Counted from the stretch's first letter, positions 23,896 through 32,891 are shown. The stretch is 64,000 nt of DNA from Streptomyces naganishii JCM 4654 (GCF_014650575.1 NZ_BMVF01000001.1:496001-560000); one strand, 5' to 3'. Notes: generated from the sequence alone by a model not told the origin. Made by a program: numbers and translations.

Positions 23896-23955
23896 GGCTC
23901 CTTCGCGCGTGTCCCGGAGTCGCGGAATCCGCCTGCGCGTTGCCCGTGTGCGCGC

Positions 23956-24007
23956 TTGACCGGCCCCGCGGGGGCGTCTTAGCGTGGGTGCGTTCATGAA
24001 TATGGAC
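23956..24007 (+). promoter_or_regulatory. Promoter and operator-like site of the keto-deoxyglucarate dehydratase gene
   Basis: TTGACC (23956-23961), 18 bp, TAGCGT (23980-23985). TTCA-TGAATA-TGGAC (23993-24007) follows the -10 closely, where a bound repressor would block transcription. It mirrors the udh promoter. Confidence 0.6.
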
Positions 24008-24049
24008 GCCGATCAGAAACATGAGCGACCCGTCTCCCAGGGAGAACCC

Positions 24050-25000
24050 GTGCCGTCAGCACCCCTCGCCGAACGCCTCAGCAACCCCAGCGGGCCGCTG
24101 TTCTTCCCCGTCACCGCCTTCGGCCCCGACGGCTCGGTTCGCCTCGACGTCTACCGCGAGCATGTGCGCCACGGGGTCGAGGCCGGCGCCGCCGCCGTGT
24201 TCGCCTGCTGCGGCACCGGTGAGTTCCACGCGCTCACCCCCGAGGAGTTCCAGGACTGCGTCCGCGCCGCCGTGGAGGAGACCGCCGGACGCGTACCCGT
24301 CGTCGCGGGCGCCGGCTACGGCACCGCGCTCGCCGTGCGGTACGCCCGCCTGGCGCGGGAGGCGGGCGCGGACGGGCTGCTCGCCATGCCGCCCTACCTG
24401 GTCGTCGCCGGGCAGGAAGGGCTGCTGCGCCACTACCGCGAACTGGCCGCGGCCACCGACCTGCCCGTCGTCGTCTACCAGCGCGACAACGCCGTCTTCG
24501 ACCCCCGCACCGTGGCCGAACTCGCCCGCACGGACGGCATCATCGGCTTCAAGGACGGCGTCGGCGACCTCGACCTCATGCAGCGGATCGTCAGCGCGGT
24601 GCGCGGCGAAGTGCCCGGCGGATTCCTGTACTTCAACGGCCTGCCCACCGCCGAGCTGACCCAGCTCGCCTACCGCGGCATCGGCATCACCCTCTACTCC
24701 TCCGCCGTCTTCTGCTTCGCTCCCGAGATCGCCCTCGCCTTCCACCGCGCGCTGCGCGACGGCGACGACACCACCGCCGCCCGGCTCCTGGACGGCTTCT
24801 ACCGGCCCTTCGTCGAACTGCGCGCCCAGCGGCGGGGATACGCCGTCTCCCTGGTCAAGGCCGGGGTGCGGCTGTGCGGCCTGGACGTGGGCGAGGTGCG
24901 GCCGCCGCTGGAGGAACCGGCCGAGGAGCACGTCAAGCGGCTCGCCCGGCTGATCGAGCACGGGCAGGCGCTGATCGAGGAGGCGGGTGACCCGGCGTGA
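24050..25000 (+). CDS. kdgD: 5-dehydro-4-deoxyglucarate dehydratase
   Basis: A 316-residue TIM-barrel enzyme of the DHDPS superfamily. FFPVTAF near residue 18, CGTGEFHAL at 54-62, Tyr143 in VVYQRDNAV, and Schiff-base Lys168 in GFKDGVGD match 5-keto-4-deoxyglucarate dehydratases. These convert the keto acid to 2-oxoglutarate semialdehyde with loss of water and CO2. The GTG at 24050 has GGGAGA upstream. It is divergent from the uronate dehydrogenase gene and overlaps the next gene by GTGA. The product is probably oxidised by the aldehyde dehydrogenase at 38920-40449. Confidence 0.87.
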   Translation: MPSAPLAERLSNPSGPLFFPVTAFGPDGSVRLDVYREHVRHGVEAGAAAVFACCGTGEFHALTPEEFQDCVRAAVEETAGRVPVVAGAGYGTALAVRYARLAREAGADGLLAMPPYLVVAGQEGLLRHYRELAAATDLPVVVYQRDNAVFDPRTVAELARTDGIIGFKDGVGDLDLMQRIVSAVRGEVPGGFLYFNGLPTAELTQLAYRGIGITLYSSAVFCFAPEIALAFHRALRDGDDTTAARLLDGFYRPFVELRAQRRGYAVSLVKAGVRLCGLDVGEVRPPLEEPAEEHVKRLARLIEHGQALIEEAGDPA

Positions 25001-26163
25001 GGGCCTCCGCGTTCGCCTACCCCTGGGACGTCGACGGCGACCCCGCCGCCCCGGACCGGATCGCCGCCCTCGGCGTCCGGCAGGTCACGCTCGCCTCCGC
25101 CTACCACTCCACCCGCGCCCTGACCCCCCGCCACCCGCGCCACCGGATCGTCACCGCCGAGCACGCGGCCGTGCTCTACCCGCCCGGCGACCGCTGGACG
25201 GGCCGCGCCCCGCGGCCGTACCCGGCAGGCGACTGGGCGCCCGGCGACGCCTACGGCCGGGCGGCCGACGCGCTCGCCGCGGCCGGCCTCGAGGCCCACA
25301 CCTGGGTCGTGCTCGCGCACAACTCCCGCCTGGGCGCGGAGCACCCGGACACCTCCGTCGTCAACGCCTACGGCGACCGCTACCCGTGGGCACCCTGCAT
25401 CGCCCGGCCCGCCACGCGCGCGTACCTGACGGACCTCGCCGCCGAGGCCGCCGTGCGGCCCGGGGCGCGGGGCACCGAGCTGGAGTCGCTCGGCTGGTAC
25501 GGGCTCGCCCATCCGCACGGCCACGACAAGACCGCCGGGGTGGTCCTCGGCGACGCGGGGCAGTACCTGATGTCCCTGTGCTTCTGCCCGGACTGTCGTG
25601 CCGGGTACGCCGGACTCGGCCTCGACCCCGACGGGCTGGCCGGGGCCGTGCGCGCCGCGCTGGAGCCGGTGTGGCGACAGGCCGTGCCGTCCGGCGGCGG
25701 CTGGGCCGGGGTGGAGAAGCTGCTCGGCGAGCGGAGCGCGGCCCTCACCCGCGCCTGGCGCGACGACACCGCCCGCACCCTCCAGGAGACGGCGGTGGCC
25801 GCCGTACGGGCGGCGGCCCCCGAGGGCTTCCGGGTACTGCTGCACGCCGACCCCGTGTCGTACCACTGCGGCGCCAACGCCGGAGTGGACCCCGCGCACA
25901 TCCTCTCCGTCGCGGACGGCGTGGTCGTGCCCTGCACGGACGGAGCCGGACCGCTGACCCCGTTCGCCGAACGGGCGCGGCCGGACTCGGTGCTGGCCGC
26001 CAACTTCACCATCGTCTCGGGCATGGGCGGCCGGCCCGCCGCACTCGCCCGGGACGCCCGCCGCGCGCGGGACCTCGGTGCGACCGAACTGCGGCTGTAT
26101 CACGCGGGGCTGGCATCGGACGAGGACCTGGCGGCGGTGCGCGCGGCTCTCGCGGAACTCTGA
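24997..26163 (+). CDS. Uncharacterised protein coupled to kdgD, possible TIM-barrel hydrolase
   Basis: A 388-residue protein from a GTG overlapping the kdgD stop (GTGA). I do not recognise a characterised family. Segments such as FAYPWDVDGDP, IAALGVRQVTLASAYHSTRA, EAHTWVVLAHNSRLG, ESLGWYGLAHPHGHDKT and LYHAGLA follow a strand-helix rhythm seen in glycoside-hydrolase-like TIM barrels. CFCPDC (near 198) could bind zinc. The coupling suggests a role in sugar-acid use, perhaps releasing uronic acid units, but this is inference. There is no signal peptide. Its 3' end overlaps the convergent MFS gene by 64 bp. Confidence 0.68.
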   Translation: MRASAFAYPWDVDGDPAAPDRIAALGVRQVTLASAYHSTRALTPRHPRHRIVTAEHAAVLYPPGDRWTGRAPRPYPAGDWAPGDAYGRAADALAAAGLEAHTWVVLAHNSRLGAEHPDTSVVNAYGDRYPWAPCIARPATRAYLTDLAAEAAVRPGARGTELESLGWYGLAHPHGHDKTAGVVLGDAGQYLMSLCFCPDCRAGYAGLGLDPDGLAGAVRAALEPVWRQAVPSGGGWAGVEKLLGERSAALTRAWRDDTARTLQETAVAAVRAAAPEGFRVLLHADPVSYHCGANAGVDPAHILSVADGVVVPCTDGAGPLTPFAERARPDSVLAANFTIVSGMGGRPAALARDARRARDLGATELRLYHAGLASDEDLAAVRAALAEL

Positions 26164-27371
26164 CGCAGCAGGGCCGCCGTCAGCAGCAGTCCCGCGCCCG
26201 CGAGGACCAGCGGCAGGCGGTGGCCGGCCGCCTCCACCGCACCGGCTCCCAGCGCGAGCCCGGCCACGTTCGGCACGAAGACCAGGGTGTCGGCGGTGGC
26301 GGCCACCCGGCCGAGCAGCTCGGGCGGGGTCTCGCGCTGCACGGCGGTGAACACCGCGATCAGCACGCAGGGCAGCCCCGCTCCGATCGCCGCCGAGCAG
26401 CCGAGGACCACCGCGTCGGACGGCACCGCCCGCAGGGCCACCGCCGCCCCGGTCAGGGCGATGCCGTACGCCGCGAAGCGGGGGCCGCCGAGGCGGCGCA
26501 GCGCGGACCCCGAGAGGAGCCCGGTCACGACCGAGCCGGCCCCCTGGACCGCGTACAGCAGCCCCGCGTAGGCGGGGGCGTGCCCGAGGCCGTCCACGAC
26601 CGCCCAGACCAGCGCGCCGTTCACGCCCGCGCACAGCATCGTGGCGCCCCCGGCCGTCACCAGCGCCCGCAGACCCGCGTGCTCCCGCAGGCTCCGCACA
26701 CCCGCGCGGGTGCGCTCGCGCCACGAACCGGGCAACGGCGCCGGTCCGCCCTCGCGCACCCGCAGCAGCGCGTACAGCCCGGCGGCGACCGCGAACGTGG
26801 CCGCGTCCAGCAGGGCCACGCAGGGTCCGCCGTACGCCGCGTACAGACCCGCGCCCGCGAGCGGCGCCAGCAGCTTCATGCCCTCGCTGGCACTGGTGCG
26901 CAGCCCGTTGAAGTCGCCGAGCAGCGCGGGATCCACGGCGGTGGCGACCAGCGCCGACTTCGCCGCGTCGTGCACGACGCCGATCGCGCCGTAGGCGAAC
27001 AGGACCGCGTAGACCACCCACAGCCGGGCGGGGGAGTGGACGGTGAGGAGGGTGAGCACAAGGACCGCGAGCAGGAGGTTCGCGCCGATCAGCAGCGGCC
27101 CGCGGCGCACGCGGTCGGCGAGCGTGCCGAACAGCGGCCCGGCCGGGGCGGGCGCCCACAGGGCGAGCAGGCACAGCGCGGCCAGGCCGTCCGAGCCGGT
27201 GAGGTCCCTGACCCACACGCCCGAAACCAGCCACAGCGCGGACGTGCCGAACCCGGAGACCACCACCGCCGCCAGACACAGCCCCGCCTCCCGGTCGCGC
27301 ACCACCCGCGCCAGAGCCCATTCCCCCGGCGGCTCCTTCGCCCGTCCCGTCGTCGATCGCGTCCTCGTCAT
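26100..27371 (-). CDS. MFS transporter
   Basis: A 423-residue major facilitator protein with about twelve hydrophobic segments. The loop after helix 2 reads GTLADRVRRGPLL, and there is a second-half repeat (RVAATADTLVFVPNVAGLALG). It resembles the drug-efflux/DHA3 subgroup (enterobactin-exporter-like). The start MTRTRSTTG is the first plausible ATG. The last 64 bp overlap the end of the convergent sugar-acid gene, so antisense transcription there is expected. The substrate is unknown. Confidence 0.82.
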   Translation of the reverse strand: MTRTRSTTGRAKEPPGEWALARVVRDREAGLCLAAVVVSGFGTSALWLVSGVWVRDLTGSDGLAALCLLALWAPAPAGPLFGTLADRVRRGPLLIGANLLLAVLVLTLLTVHSPARLWVVYAVLFAYGAIGVVHDAAKSALVATAVDPALLGDFNGLRTSASEGMKLLAPLAGAGLYAAYGGPCVALLDAATFAVAAGLYALLRVREGGPAPLPGSWRERTRAGVRSLREHAGLRALVTAGGATMLCAGVNGALVWAVVDGLGHAPAYAGLLYAVQGAGSVVTGLLSGSALRRLGGPRFAAYGIALTGAAVALRAVPSDAVVLGCSAAIGAGLPCVLIAVFTAVQRETPPELLGRVAATADTLVFVPNVAGLALGAGAVEAAGHRLPLVLAGAGLLLTAALLRQSSARAARTAARSSSDASPA

Positions 27372-27511
27372 GCCTGCCGATCGTGGCCCTAAGGCCCCGC
27401 CGCGCGGATGGGGCAGGTGCCGCAGCGCGGGCCCCGGCCAGGCGGACATCCGTCGGAACCTGTCACTGATCCCGCTGTGCCCGGTGCGGACGGCGGCCTA
27501 GCGTCGGCCGC

Positions 27512-27946
27512 ATGCTGCGCTACGTCATGCCGGTCGTCATCGGCGCCCTCTACGTCCTCGTCCTGTCCCTCCCGCGCGAACCGCACCGCCGCCGTATCAA
27601 CGCGATCATGGTGGCGGGCGCGGGCGCCGCCTACCTCAGCGGCGGCGGGCTCGGCGGCTGGGAGTTCGTCTTCACGGCGCTGCTCACCTACGTCGCCTAC
27701 CGGGGCCTGGACTCCTGGGCCTTCATCGGCGCCGGCTGGCTGCTGCACACCGCTTGGGACGTCGTGCACCACCTCAAGGGCAACCCGATCGTCCCCTTCG
27801 CCCACGACTCCTCCTTCGGCTGCGCCCTGTGCGATCCGGTGATCGCGGCGTGGTGCTTCGCCGGGGGCCCGTCGATGAGTTTCCGGCGGAACGGGGGTCT
27901 GTCCTTCATAGGGAACGCGAGGACTCGAGGAGCAGACCATGAGTGA
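27512..27946 (+). CDS. DUF6010-family membrane protein
   Basis: A 144-residue integral membrane protein with four hydrophobic stretches: MPVVIGALYVLVLSL, AIMVAGAGAAYLSGGGLG, FVFTALLTYVAYRGL and AFIGAGWLLHTAWDVVHH. A polar loop (GNPIVPFAHDSSFGCALCDP) comes before the last segment. The WDVVHH and CALCDP features fit the DUF6010 family. The function is unknown. The stop overlaps the next gene's start region by 8 nt, so the two are probably co-translated. Confidence 0.72.
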   Translation: MLRYVMPVVIGALYVLVLSLPREPHRRRINAIMVAGAGAAYLSGGGLGGWEFVFTALLTYVAYRGLDSWAFIGAGWLLHTAWDVVHHLKGNPIVPFAHDSSFGCALCDPVIAAWCFAGGPSMSFRRNGGLSFIGNARTRGADHE

Positions 27947-28526
27947 CACCGCTTTCGATCTCGGGCCGCAGGCCCGTGCCGTCGCCCGCCTGGCCGAAAG
28001 GGTGCGCGACGACCAGCTCGCCGCGCCGACGCCGTGCCCGGATTTCGCGGTGCGCAACCTGCTCGGGCACCTGCTGGGACTGTCGGTCGCCTTCCGCGAC
28101 GCCGCCCGCAAGGACCTGGGCGCCACCACCGACACCCGAGCGAACACGGCCCTCCCCGACATCGGGCCCGGCTGGCGCGGGGATCTGCCCAAGGCGCTGG
28201 ACGACCTCGCCGACGCCTGGCGCGACCCCGCCGCCTGGACCGGCATGACCCGGGCCGGCGGCGTCGACCTGCCGGGCGCGGTCGCCGCTGCCGTGGCGGC
28301 CGACGAACTGGTGATCCACGGCTGGGACCTGGCGCGGGCCACCGGCCTGGAGTACGCGCCCGACCCGGTCGCGCTCGAGGCGTCGTACGGCTTCCTCCGG
28401 GCGGCCCCCGGCGACCTGCGGCAGGGCGAGGGCCCGTTCGGACCGGCCGTGCCCGTCCCCGACGGCGCCCCGCTGCTGGACCGGACGGTCGGGCTCAGCG
28501 GACGGGATCCGGGCTGGAAGCCGTGA
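27939..28526 (+). CDS. TIGR03086-family (mycothiol-dependent maleylpyruvate isomerase-like) protein
   Basis: A 195-residue DinB-like four-helix protein. APTPCPDFAVRNLLGHLLG is the family's N-terminal signature with a metal-ligand His, and ADELVIHGWDLARATG supplies further His/Asp ligands. Related enzymes use mycothiol, the actinobacterial thiol, in detoxification, but the substrate of this TIGR03086 member is unknown. GAGGAGCAGACC precedes the ATG inside the end of the DUF6010 gene. Confidence 0.8.
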   Translation: MSDTAFDLGPQARAVARLAERVRDDQLAAPTPCPDFAVRNLLGHLLGLSVAFRDAARKDLGATTDTRANTALPDIGPGWRGDLPKALDDLADAWRDPAAWTGMTRAGGVDLPGAVAAAVAADELVIHGWDLARATGLEYAPDPVALEASYGFLRAAPGDLRQGEGPFGPAVPVPDGAPLLDRTVGLSGRDPGWKP

Positions 28527-28595
28527 ACCGGCCAGGACCGGCCGAACGGGCGGAAAGAGGAGCAGGCGGGACGCCCTGACCGTACGCTCCCCACC

Positions 28596-29345
28596 ATGCC
28601 CCTGAGCCTCACCGTCCTCGGCACCGCATCCCCGCACCCGGGCCCCGGCCGCCCCTGCTCCGGCTATCTGCTGCGCGGGGGCGGCGCCGAGGTGTGGGTG
28701 GACGCCGGGCCCGGCACCTTCGCCCAGTTGCAGCGGCACACCGACCCGGCGCGGCTCACGGCGATCTGGATCTCCCACGTCCACGCGGACCACACCGCCG
28801 ACCTGCTGGCCGCCGTCTACGCCTTCGCCTTCGGCGGCATGACCCCGCCGGCGCCCGTCCCCGTCTACGCGCCCGCCGACCTGCCCCGGCGCCTCGCGGG
28901 CTTCTTCGGCCGCCCCGACGCCGGATTCCTGCGCGGCATCCTGGACTTCCGGCCGCTGCACGACGGGCACGAGGCACGCCACTGGAACCTGCGCCTGTCC
29001 GCCCGCGCCGTCGTCCACGACGTCGAGGCCTACGGGCTGCGCGCCGAATGCCAGGGCAGCGTCCTGGCCTACTCCGGCGACAGCGGCCCCTGCGACGCGC
29101 TCGCCGAACTCGCCCGCCGCGCCGACGTGTTCCTGTGCGAGGCCGACCTCGACATCCATCGCGAAGGCGAACACCAGGTCCATCTGACGCCCGAGGACGC
29201 GGCCGCCTGGGGCAAGGGCGCGCGCGAACTCCTCCTCACCCACGTGGGTCCCGCTCTCTCCCGCGAGTCGGCCGCCGAGCGCGCCGCCGCCGTCTTCGGC
29301 GACCGGGTGGCCGCCGCCCGCGAGGGCGACGTCCTCACCTTCTGA
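28596..29345 (+). CDS. MBL-fold metallo-hydrolase (RNase Z-like)
   Basis: A 249-residue metallo-beta-lactamase-fold enzyme. It has TVLGTASPHPGPGRPCSGYL at the N-terminus, the zinc motif SHVHADHTADL (HxHxDH, near residues 60-70), then SGDSGPCDAL and the late His in LLLTHVGP. The arrangement resembles ribonuclease Z/phosphonate-type hydrolases without the exosite arm. The substrate is unknown. No operon partner is evident; the GntR gene starts 165 bp further on. Confidence 0.82.
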   Translation: MPLSLTVLGTASPHPGPGRPCSGYLLRGGGAEVWVDAGPGTFAQLQRHTDPARLTAIWISHVHADHTADLLAAVYAFAFGGMTPPAPVPVYAPADLPRRLAGFFGRPDAGFLRGILDFRPLHDGHEARHWNLRLSARAVVHDVEAYGLRAECQGSVLAYSGDSGPCDALAELARRADVFLCEADLDIHREGEHQVHLTPEDAAAWGKGARELLLTHVGPALSRESAAERAAAVFGDRVAAAREGDVLTF

Positions 29346-29405
29346 CGTCCTCGGTTCCTGACGAGCGGACGGTTCGCCGTCCCTGCGCCCGTCCTGCCGG
29401 AGGCG

Positions 29406-29434
29406 TTGACGAAACCGCTTGCCCCTCCTACCTT
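29406..29434 (+). promoter_or_regulatory. Promoter of the gntR/aldonate operon
   Basis: TTGACG (29406-29411), 17 bp, TACCTT (29429-29434). Downstream, around 29452-29470, lies the near-palindrome CGTCATATATGAGACG centred on CATATATG, a fitting place for GntR autoregulation. Confidence 0.55.
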
Positions 29435-29509
29435 CGACGCGTCGTACTTCGTACGTCATATATGAGACGCCATACGCCAGTTCGCCGCACGCGACACCGG
29501 GAGGCGCGC

Positions 29510-30247
29510 ATGACCTCTGTGCCCACGCCGATCCCCTCCCGCACGCAGGTCGTGCTGGAAGGGATCAAACGCCGCATCCTCACAGGCCGGCTGACGCCCG
29601 GTCAGGCCCTGGTCGAGACCGAGCTCGCCGCGCTGTTCGGGGTCTCCAAGACCCCGGTGCGCGAGGCGCTGAAGACCCTGGCCGGCACCGGACTGGTGGT
29701 GATGAGCCAGTACAAGGGCGTGACGGTGCGCGAAGTGGACGCCGCCATGGCGCGCGAGGTCTACGACGTACGGCTGCTGCTGGAACCGGAGGCCCTCCGG
29801 CGCTCGGTGCGGCGCGGCGCGCCCCTGGACGCCGCCCGCGACGCGCTCGAGCGCGCCGACGAGGCCGCCGACACCGCCGAACGCTCCCTCGCCAACCGGG
29901 AGTTCCACCGAGCCCTGTACCTGCCCTGCGGCAACCCGCTGCTCGGCAGGATGCTCGACGAGCTCCGCGACCAGGCGGCGCTGGTCTCCACGGTCGCCTG
30001 GTCCGCCGACCCCTCCTGGGAGCGGGAGGCCGCCGAGCACCGCGGGATCCTGCGGCTCGCCGCGGAGGGGGACGCCGACGGCGCGGCCCGCGCCCTGCAC
30101 GCCCACATCGCGTCCTTCGTACGGCGGGCCTTCCCGGAGGCCCCCGAAACCGCCGACGCTCTCGGAACCCCCGAGGTCCCCGCGGGCCCCGGAGCGCCCG
30201 ATGTCTCCGCAGCCCCCGAAGTCCCCGTGCCGGGAGGGCGGGTATGA
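29510..30247 (+). CDS. GntR-family (FadR/FCD) transcriptional regulator
   Basis: A 245-residue regulator. The GntR winged helix (about 10-75) reads VVLEGIKRRILTGRLTPGQAL, then LAALFGVSKTPVREALKTL. The FCD ligand domain (about 80-215) has VYDVRLLLEPEALR, NREFHRALYLPCGNPLL and EHRGILRLAAEGD with metal-ligand His residues. The last 30 residues are a Pro-rich tail. GGGAGG precedes the ATG. The gene overlaps the keto-acid dehydratase gene by 4 nt, so it should autoregulate and control the aldonate operon, with a sugar acid as likely effector. Confidence 0.88.
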   Translation: MTSVPTPIPSRTQVVLEGIKRRILTGRLTPGQALVETELAALFGVSKTPVREALKTLAGTGLVVMSQYKGVTVREVDAAMAREVYDVRLLLEPEALRRSVRRGAPLDAARDALERADEAADTAERSLANREFHRALYLPCGNPLLGRMLDELRDQAALVSTVAWSADPSWEREAAEHRGILRLAAEGDADGAARALHAHIASFVRRAFPEAPETADALGTPEVPAGPGAPDVSAAPEVPVPGGRV

Positions 30248-31155
30248 CCAGCGCGACGTTCGAGACCCAGCGGGCGGCCCTGGCCGACGTGGTGGCGATC
30301 CCGGTGACCCCGTTCGGCGAGGACGGCGGCGTCGACCGGGAGACCCACCGGGCGCTGCTGCGCCGGCTGCTTGAGGGCGGCGTCACCACCCTCACCCCCA
30401 ACGGCAACACCGGCGAGTTCTACGCCCTGACCCCCGAGGAACGGCGGCTGGTCACCGAGCTGACCGTCGAGGAGGCCGGCGACCGGGCGAGCGTCCTGGC
30501 CGGCGTCGGCCACGACCTGCCCACGGCGGTCGCCTCCGCCCGGCACGCCCGCGACCTGGGCGCCACGATGGTGATGGTCCACCAGCCCGTCCACCCCTAC
30601 GTCTCCCAGGGCGGCTGGGTCGACTACCACCGCACCATCGCCGAGGCCGTGCCCGCCCTCGGCGTCGTGCCCTACATCCGCGACGCCCGGCTGCCCGGCG
30701 CCCGCCTCGCCGAACTCGCCGACTCCTGCCCCAACGTGATCGGCGTCAAGTACGCGGTCCCGGACGCGGCCCGCTTCGCCGCCTTCGCCCGGGACGCGGG
30801 CCTGGAGCGCTTCGTGTGGGTGGCCGGCCTCGCCGAGCCCTACGCCCCCTCCTACTTCTCCGCCGGCGCCACCGGCTTCACCTCCGGACTGGTCAACGTC
30901 GCCCCGTCCGTCTCCCGCGACATGATCGAGGCGCTGCGGGCCGGCGACTACCCGGCCGCGATGAAGGTGTGGGAGCGGATCCGCCGCTTCGAGGAGCTGC
31001 GCGCCGCCGACGGCTCCGCCGGCAACGTCACCGTGGTCAAGGAGGCCCTCGCCTCGCTCGGCCTGTGCCGCAGGGACGTACGCCCCCCGGGCAGGACGCT
31101 CCCGCCGGGCGAGCGCGCCCGGGTCGCCGCCATCGTGGCCGCGTGGCCGGCATGA
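30244..31155 (+). CDS. DHDPS-superfamily 2-keto-3-deoxy-acid dehydratase/aldolase
   Basis: A 303-residue TIM barrel. VAIPVTPF near 17-24, NGNTGEFYAL at 53-62, Tyr144 in VVPYIRDA and Schiff-base Lys169 in GVKYAVPD mark the family. NGNTGEFYAL differs from DapA's GTTGE and resembles sugar-acid members such as L-2-keto-3-deoxyarabonate dehydratase. With the aldonate dehydratase next door (ATGA overlap), it probably converts keto-deoxy-pentonate to 2-oxoglutarate semialdehyde. An aldolase giving pyruvate plus an aldehyde is the alternative. Confidence 0.78.
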   Translation: MTSATFETQRAALADVVAIPVTPFGEDGGVDRETHRALLRRLLEGGVTTLTPNGNTGEFYALTPEERRLVTELTVEEAGDRASVLAGVGHDLPTAVASARHARDLGATMVMVHQPVHPYVSQGGWVDYHRTIAEAVPALGVVPYIRDARLPGARLAELADSCPNVIGVKYAVPDAARFAAFARDAGLERFVWVAGLAEPYAPSYFSAGATGFTSGLVNVAPSVSRDMIEALRAGDYPAAMKVWERIRRFEELRAADGSAGNVTVVKEALASLGLCRRDVRPPGRTLPPGERARVAAIVAAWPA

Positions 31156-32891
31156 GCGCCCCCGCGCACCGCAGGCGCCCCGAGGAGCTGCGCAGCCACC
31201 AGTGGTACGGCACCGACGGCCTGCGCTCCTTCAGCCACCGCGCCCGCACCCGTCAGCTCGGCTACCTGCCCGAGGAGCACCTGGGCAAGCCGGTCGTCGC
31301 GATCCTCAACACGTGGTCCGACATCAACCCCTGCCACGTCCACCTGCGCGGGCGCGCCCAGGCGGTCAAGCGCGGGGTGTGGCAGGCGGGCGGCTTCCCG
31401 CTGGAGTTCCCCGTCGCCACGCTCAGCGAGACCTTCCAGAAGCCCACCCCGATGCTGTACCGCAACATGCTCGCCATGGAGACCGAGGAGCTGCTGCGCT
31501 CCTACCCGGTCGACGGGGCGGTCCTGATGGGCGGCTGCGACAAGTCCACGCCCGCGCTGCTCATGGGCGCGGCCAGCGTCGGCCTGCCCACCGTGTTCGT
31601 GCCCGCCGGTCCCATGCTGCCGGGCCACTGGCGGGGCGAGGTGCTCGGCTCCGGCACCGACATGTGGAAGTACTGGGACGACCGGCGGGCCGGTCTCATC
31701 GGCGACTGCGAGATGGCCGGCCTGGAGAGCGGACTGGCCCGCTCGCCGGGCCACTGCATGACCATGGGCACCGCCTCCACCCTGACCGCCGCCGCCGAGG
31801 TGCTCGGCGTCACCGTGCCGGGCGCCTCCAGCATCCCGGCCGTGGACTCCGGGCACGAGCGGATGGCGGCGAAGGCCGGGACGACGGCCGTCGAACTGGT
31901 CCACCGGGACCGCAGGCTGTCGGGCATCCTCACCCGCGAGGCCTTCGAGGACGCGGTCACCACCGTCCTCGGCCTCGGCGGCTCCACCAACGCCGTGATC
32001 CACCTGATCGCCATGGCGGGCCGCGCGGGCGTGCGGCTCACTCTCGACGACTTCGACCGGATCGCCCGCACGGTCCCGGTCCTCGCCAACGTCCGCCCCG
32101 GCGGCCGGAAGTACCTCATGGAGGACTTCCACTTCGCCGGTGGCCTGCCCGGCTTCCTCTCCCGCATCCCCGACCTGCTCCACCTGGACCGCCCGACCGT
32201 CGCGCACGACACCCTGCGCGAGCAGATCGCGGGCGCCCGTGTGCACGACGACGACGTGATCCGCCCGCGTGACAACCCGGTCGCGGCCGAGGGCGGGGTC
32301 GCCGTGCTGCGCGGCAACCTGTGCCCGGACGGCGCCGTCATCAAGCACATCGCCGCCGAGCCGCGCCTGCTTCGGCACACCGGCCCGGCGGTCGTCTTCG
32401 ACGACTACCGGACCATGCAGCGCACCATCGACGACCCCGCGCTCGGCATCACCGCCGACAGCGTGCTCGTGCTGCGCAACGCCGGCCCCAAGGGCGGCCC
32501 GGGCATGCCCGAGTACGGCATGCTGCCCATCCCGGACCACCTGCTCAGGCAGGGTGTGCGCGACATGGTGCGGATCTCCGACGCGCGCATGAGCGGCACC
32601 AGTTACGGCGCGTGTGTGCTGCACGTGGCGCCCGAGTCGTACGTCGGCGGGCCGCTCGCGCTGGTGCGCACCGGCGACCCGGTCACCCTCGACGTGCCGG
32701 CGCGCACCCTCCGGCTCGACGTGGACGACGAGGAACTGGCGCGGCGCCGGGCCGAGTGGACCCCGCCGCCCGTGCGCTACGAGCGCGGCTACGGCGCGCT
32801 GTACACCGACCAGATCACCCAGGCCGACACCGGCTGCGACTTCGAGTTCCTGTCCCGCCCCGGCAACGTCCCCGACCCGTACACGGGCTGA
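31152..32891 (+). CDS. IlvD/Edd-family aldonate (L-arabonate/D-xylonate-type) dehydratase
   Basis: A 579-residue member of the IlvD/Edd dehydratases, long enough for sugar-acid types. Fe-S ligands are likely Cys61 (INPCHVHL), Cys129 (GGCDKSTPA) and Cys202 (PGHCMTMGTAST). The GLGGSTNAVIHL region and the late SDARMSGTSYG fit the aldonate group rather than dihydroxy-acid dehydratase. It removes water from an aldonate to give a 2-keto-3-deoxy acid, the step before the gene at 30244. No sugar dehydrogenase or lactonase is in this operon; those must be elsewhere. Confidence 0.87.
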   Translation: MSAPAHRRRPEELRSHQWYGTDGLRSFSHRARTRQLGYLPEEHLGKPVVAILNTWSDINPCHVHLRGRAQAVKRGVWQAGGFPLEFPVATLSETFQKPTPMLYRNMLAMETEELLRSYPVDGAVLMGGCDKSTPALLMGAASVGLPTVFVPAGPMLPGHWRGEVLGSGTDMWKYWDDRRAGLIGDCEMAGLESGLARSPGHCMTMGTASTLTAAAEVLGVTVPGASSIPAVDSGHERMAAKAGTTAVELVHRDRRLSGILTREAFEDAVTTVLGLGGSTNAVIHLIAMAGRAGVRLTLDDFDRIARTVPVLANVRPGGRKYLMEDFHFAGGLPGFLSRIPDLLHLDRPTVAHDTLREQIAGARVHDDDVIRPRDNPVAAEGGVAVLRGNLCPDGAVIKHIAAEPRLLRHTGPAVVFDDYRTMQRTIDDPALGITADSVLVLRNAGPKGGPGMPEYGMLPIPDHLLRQGVRDMVRISDARMSGTSYGACVLHVAPESYVGGPLALVRTGDPVTLDVPARTLRLDVDDEELARRRAEWTPPPVRYERGYGALYTDQITQADTGCDFEFLSRPGNVPDPYTG

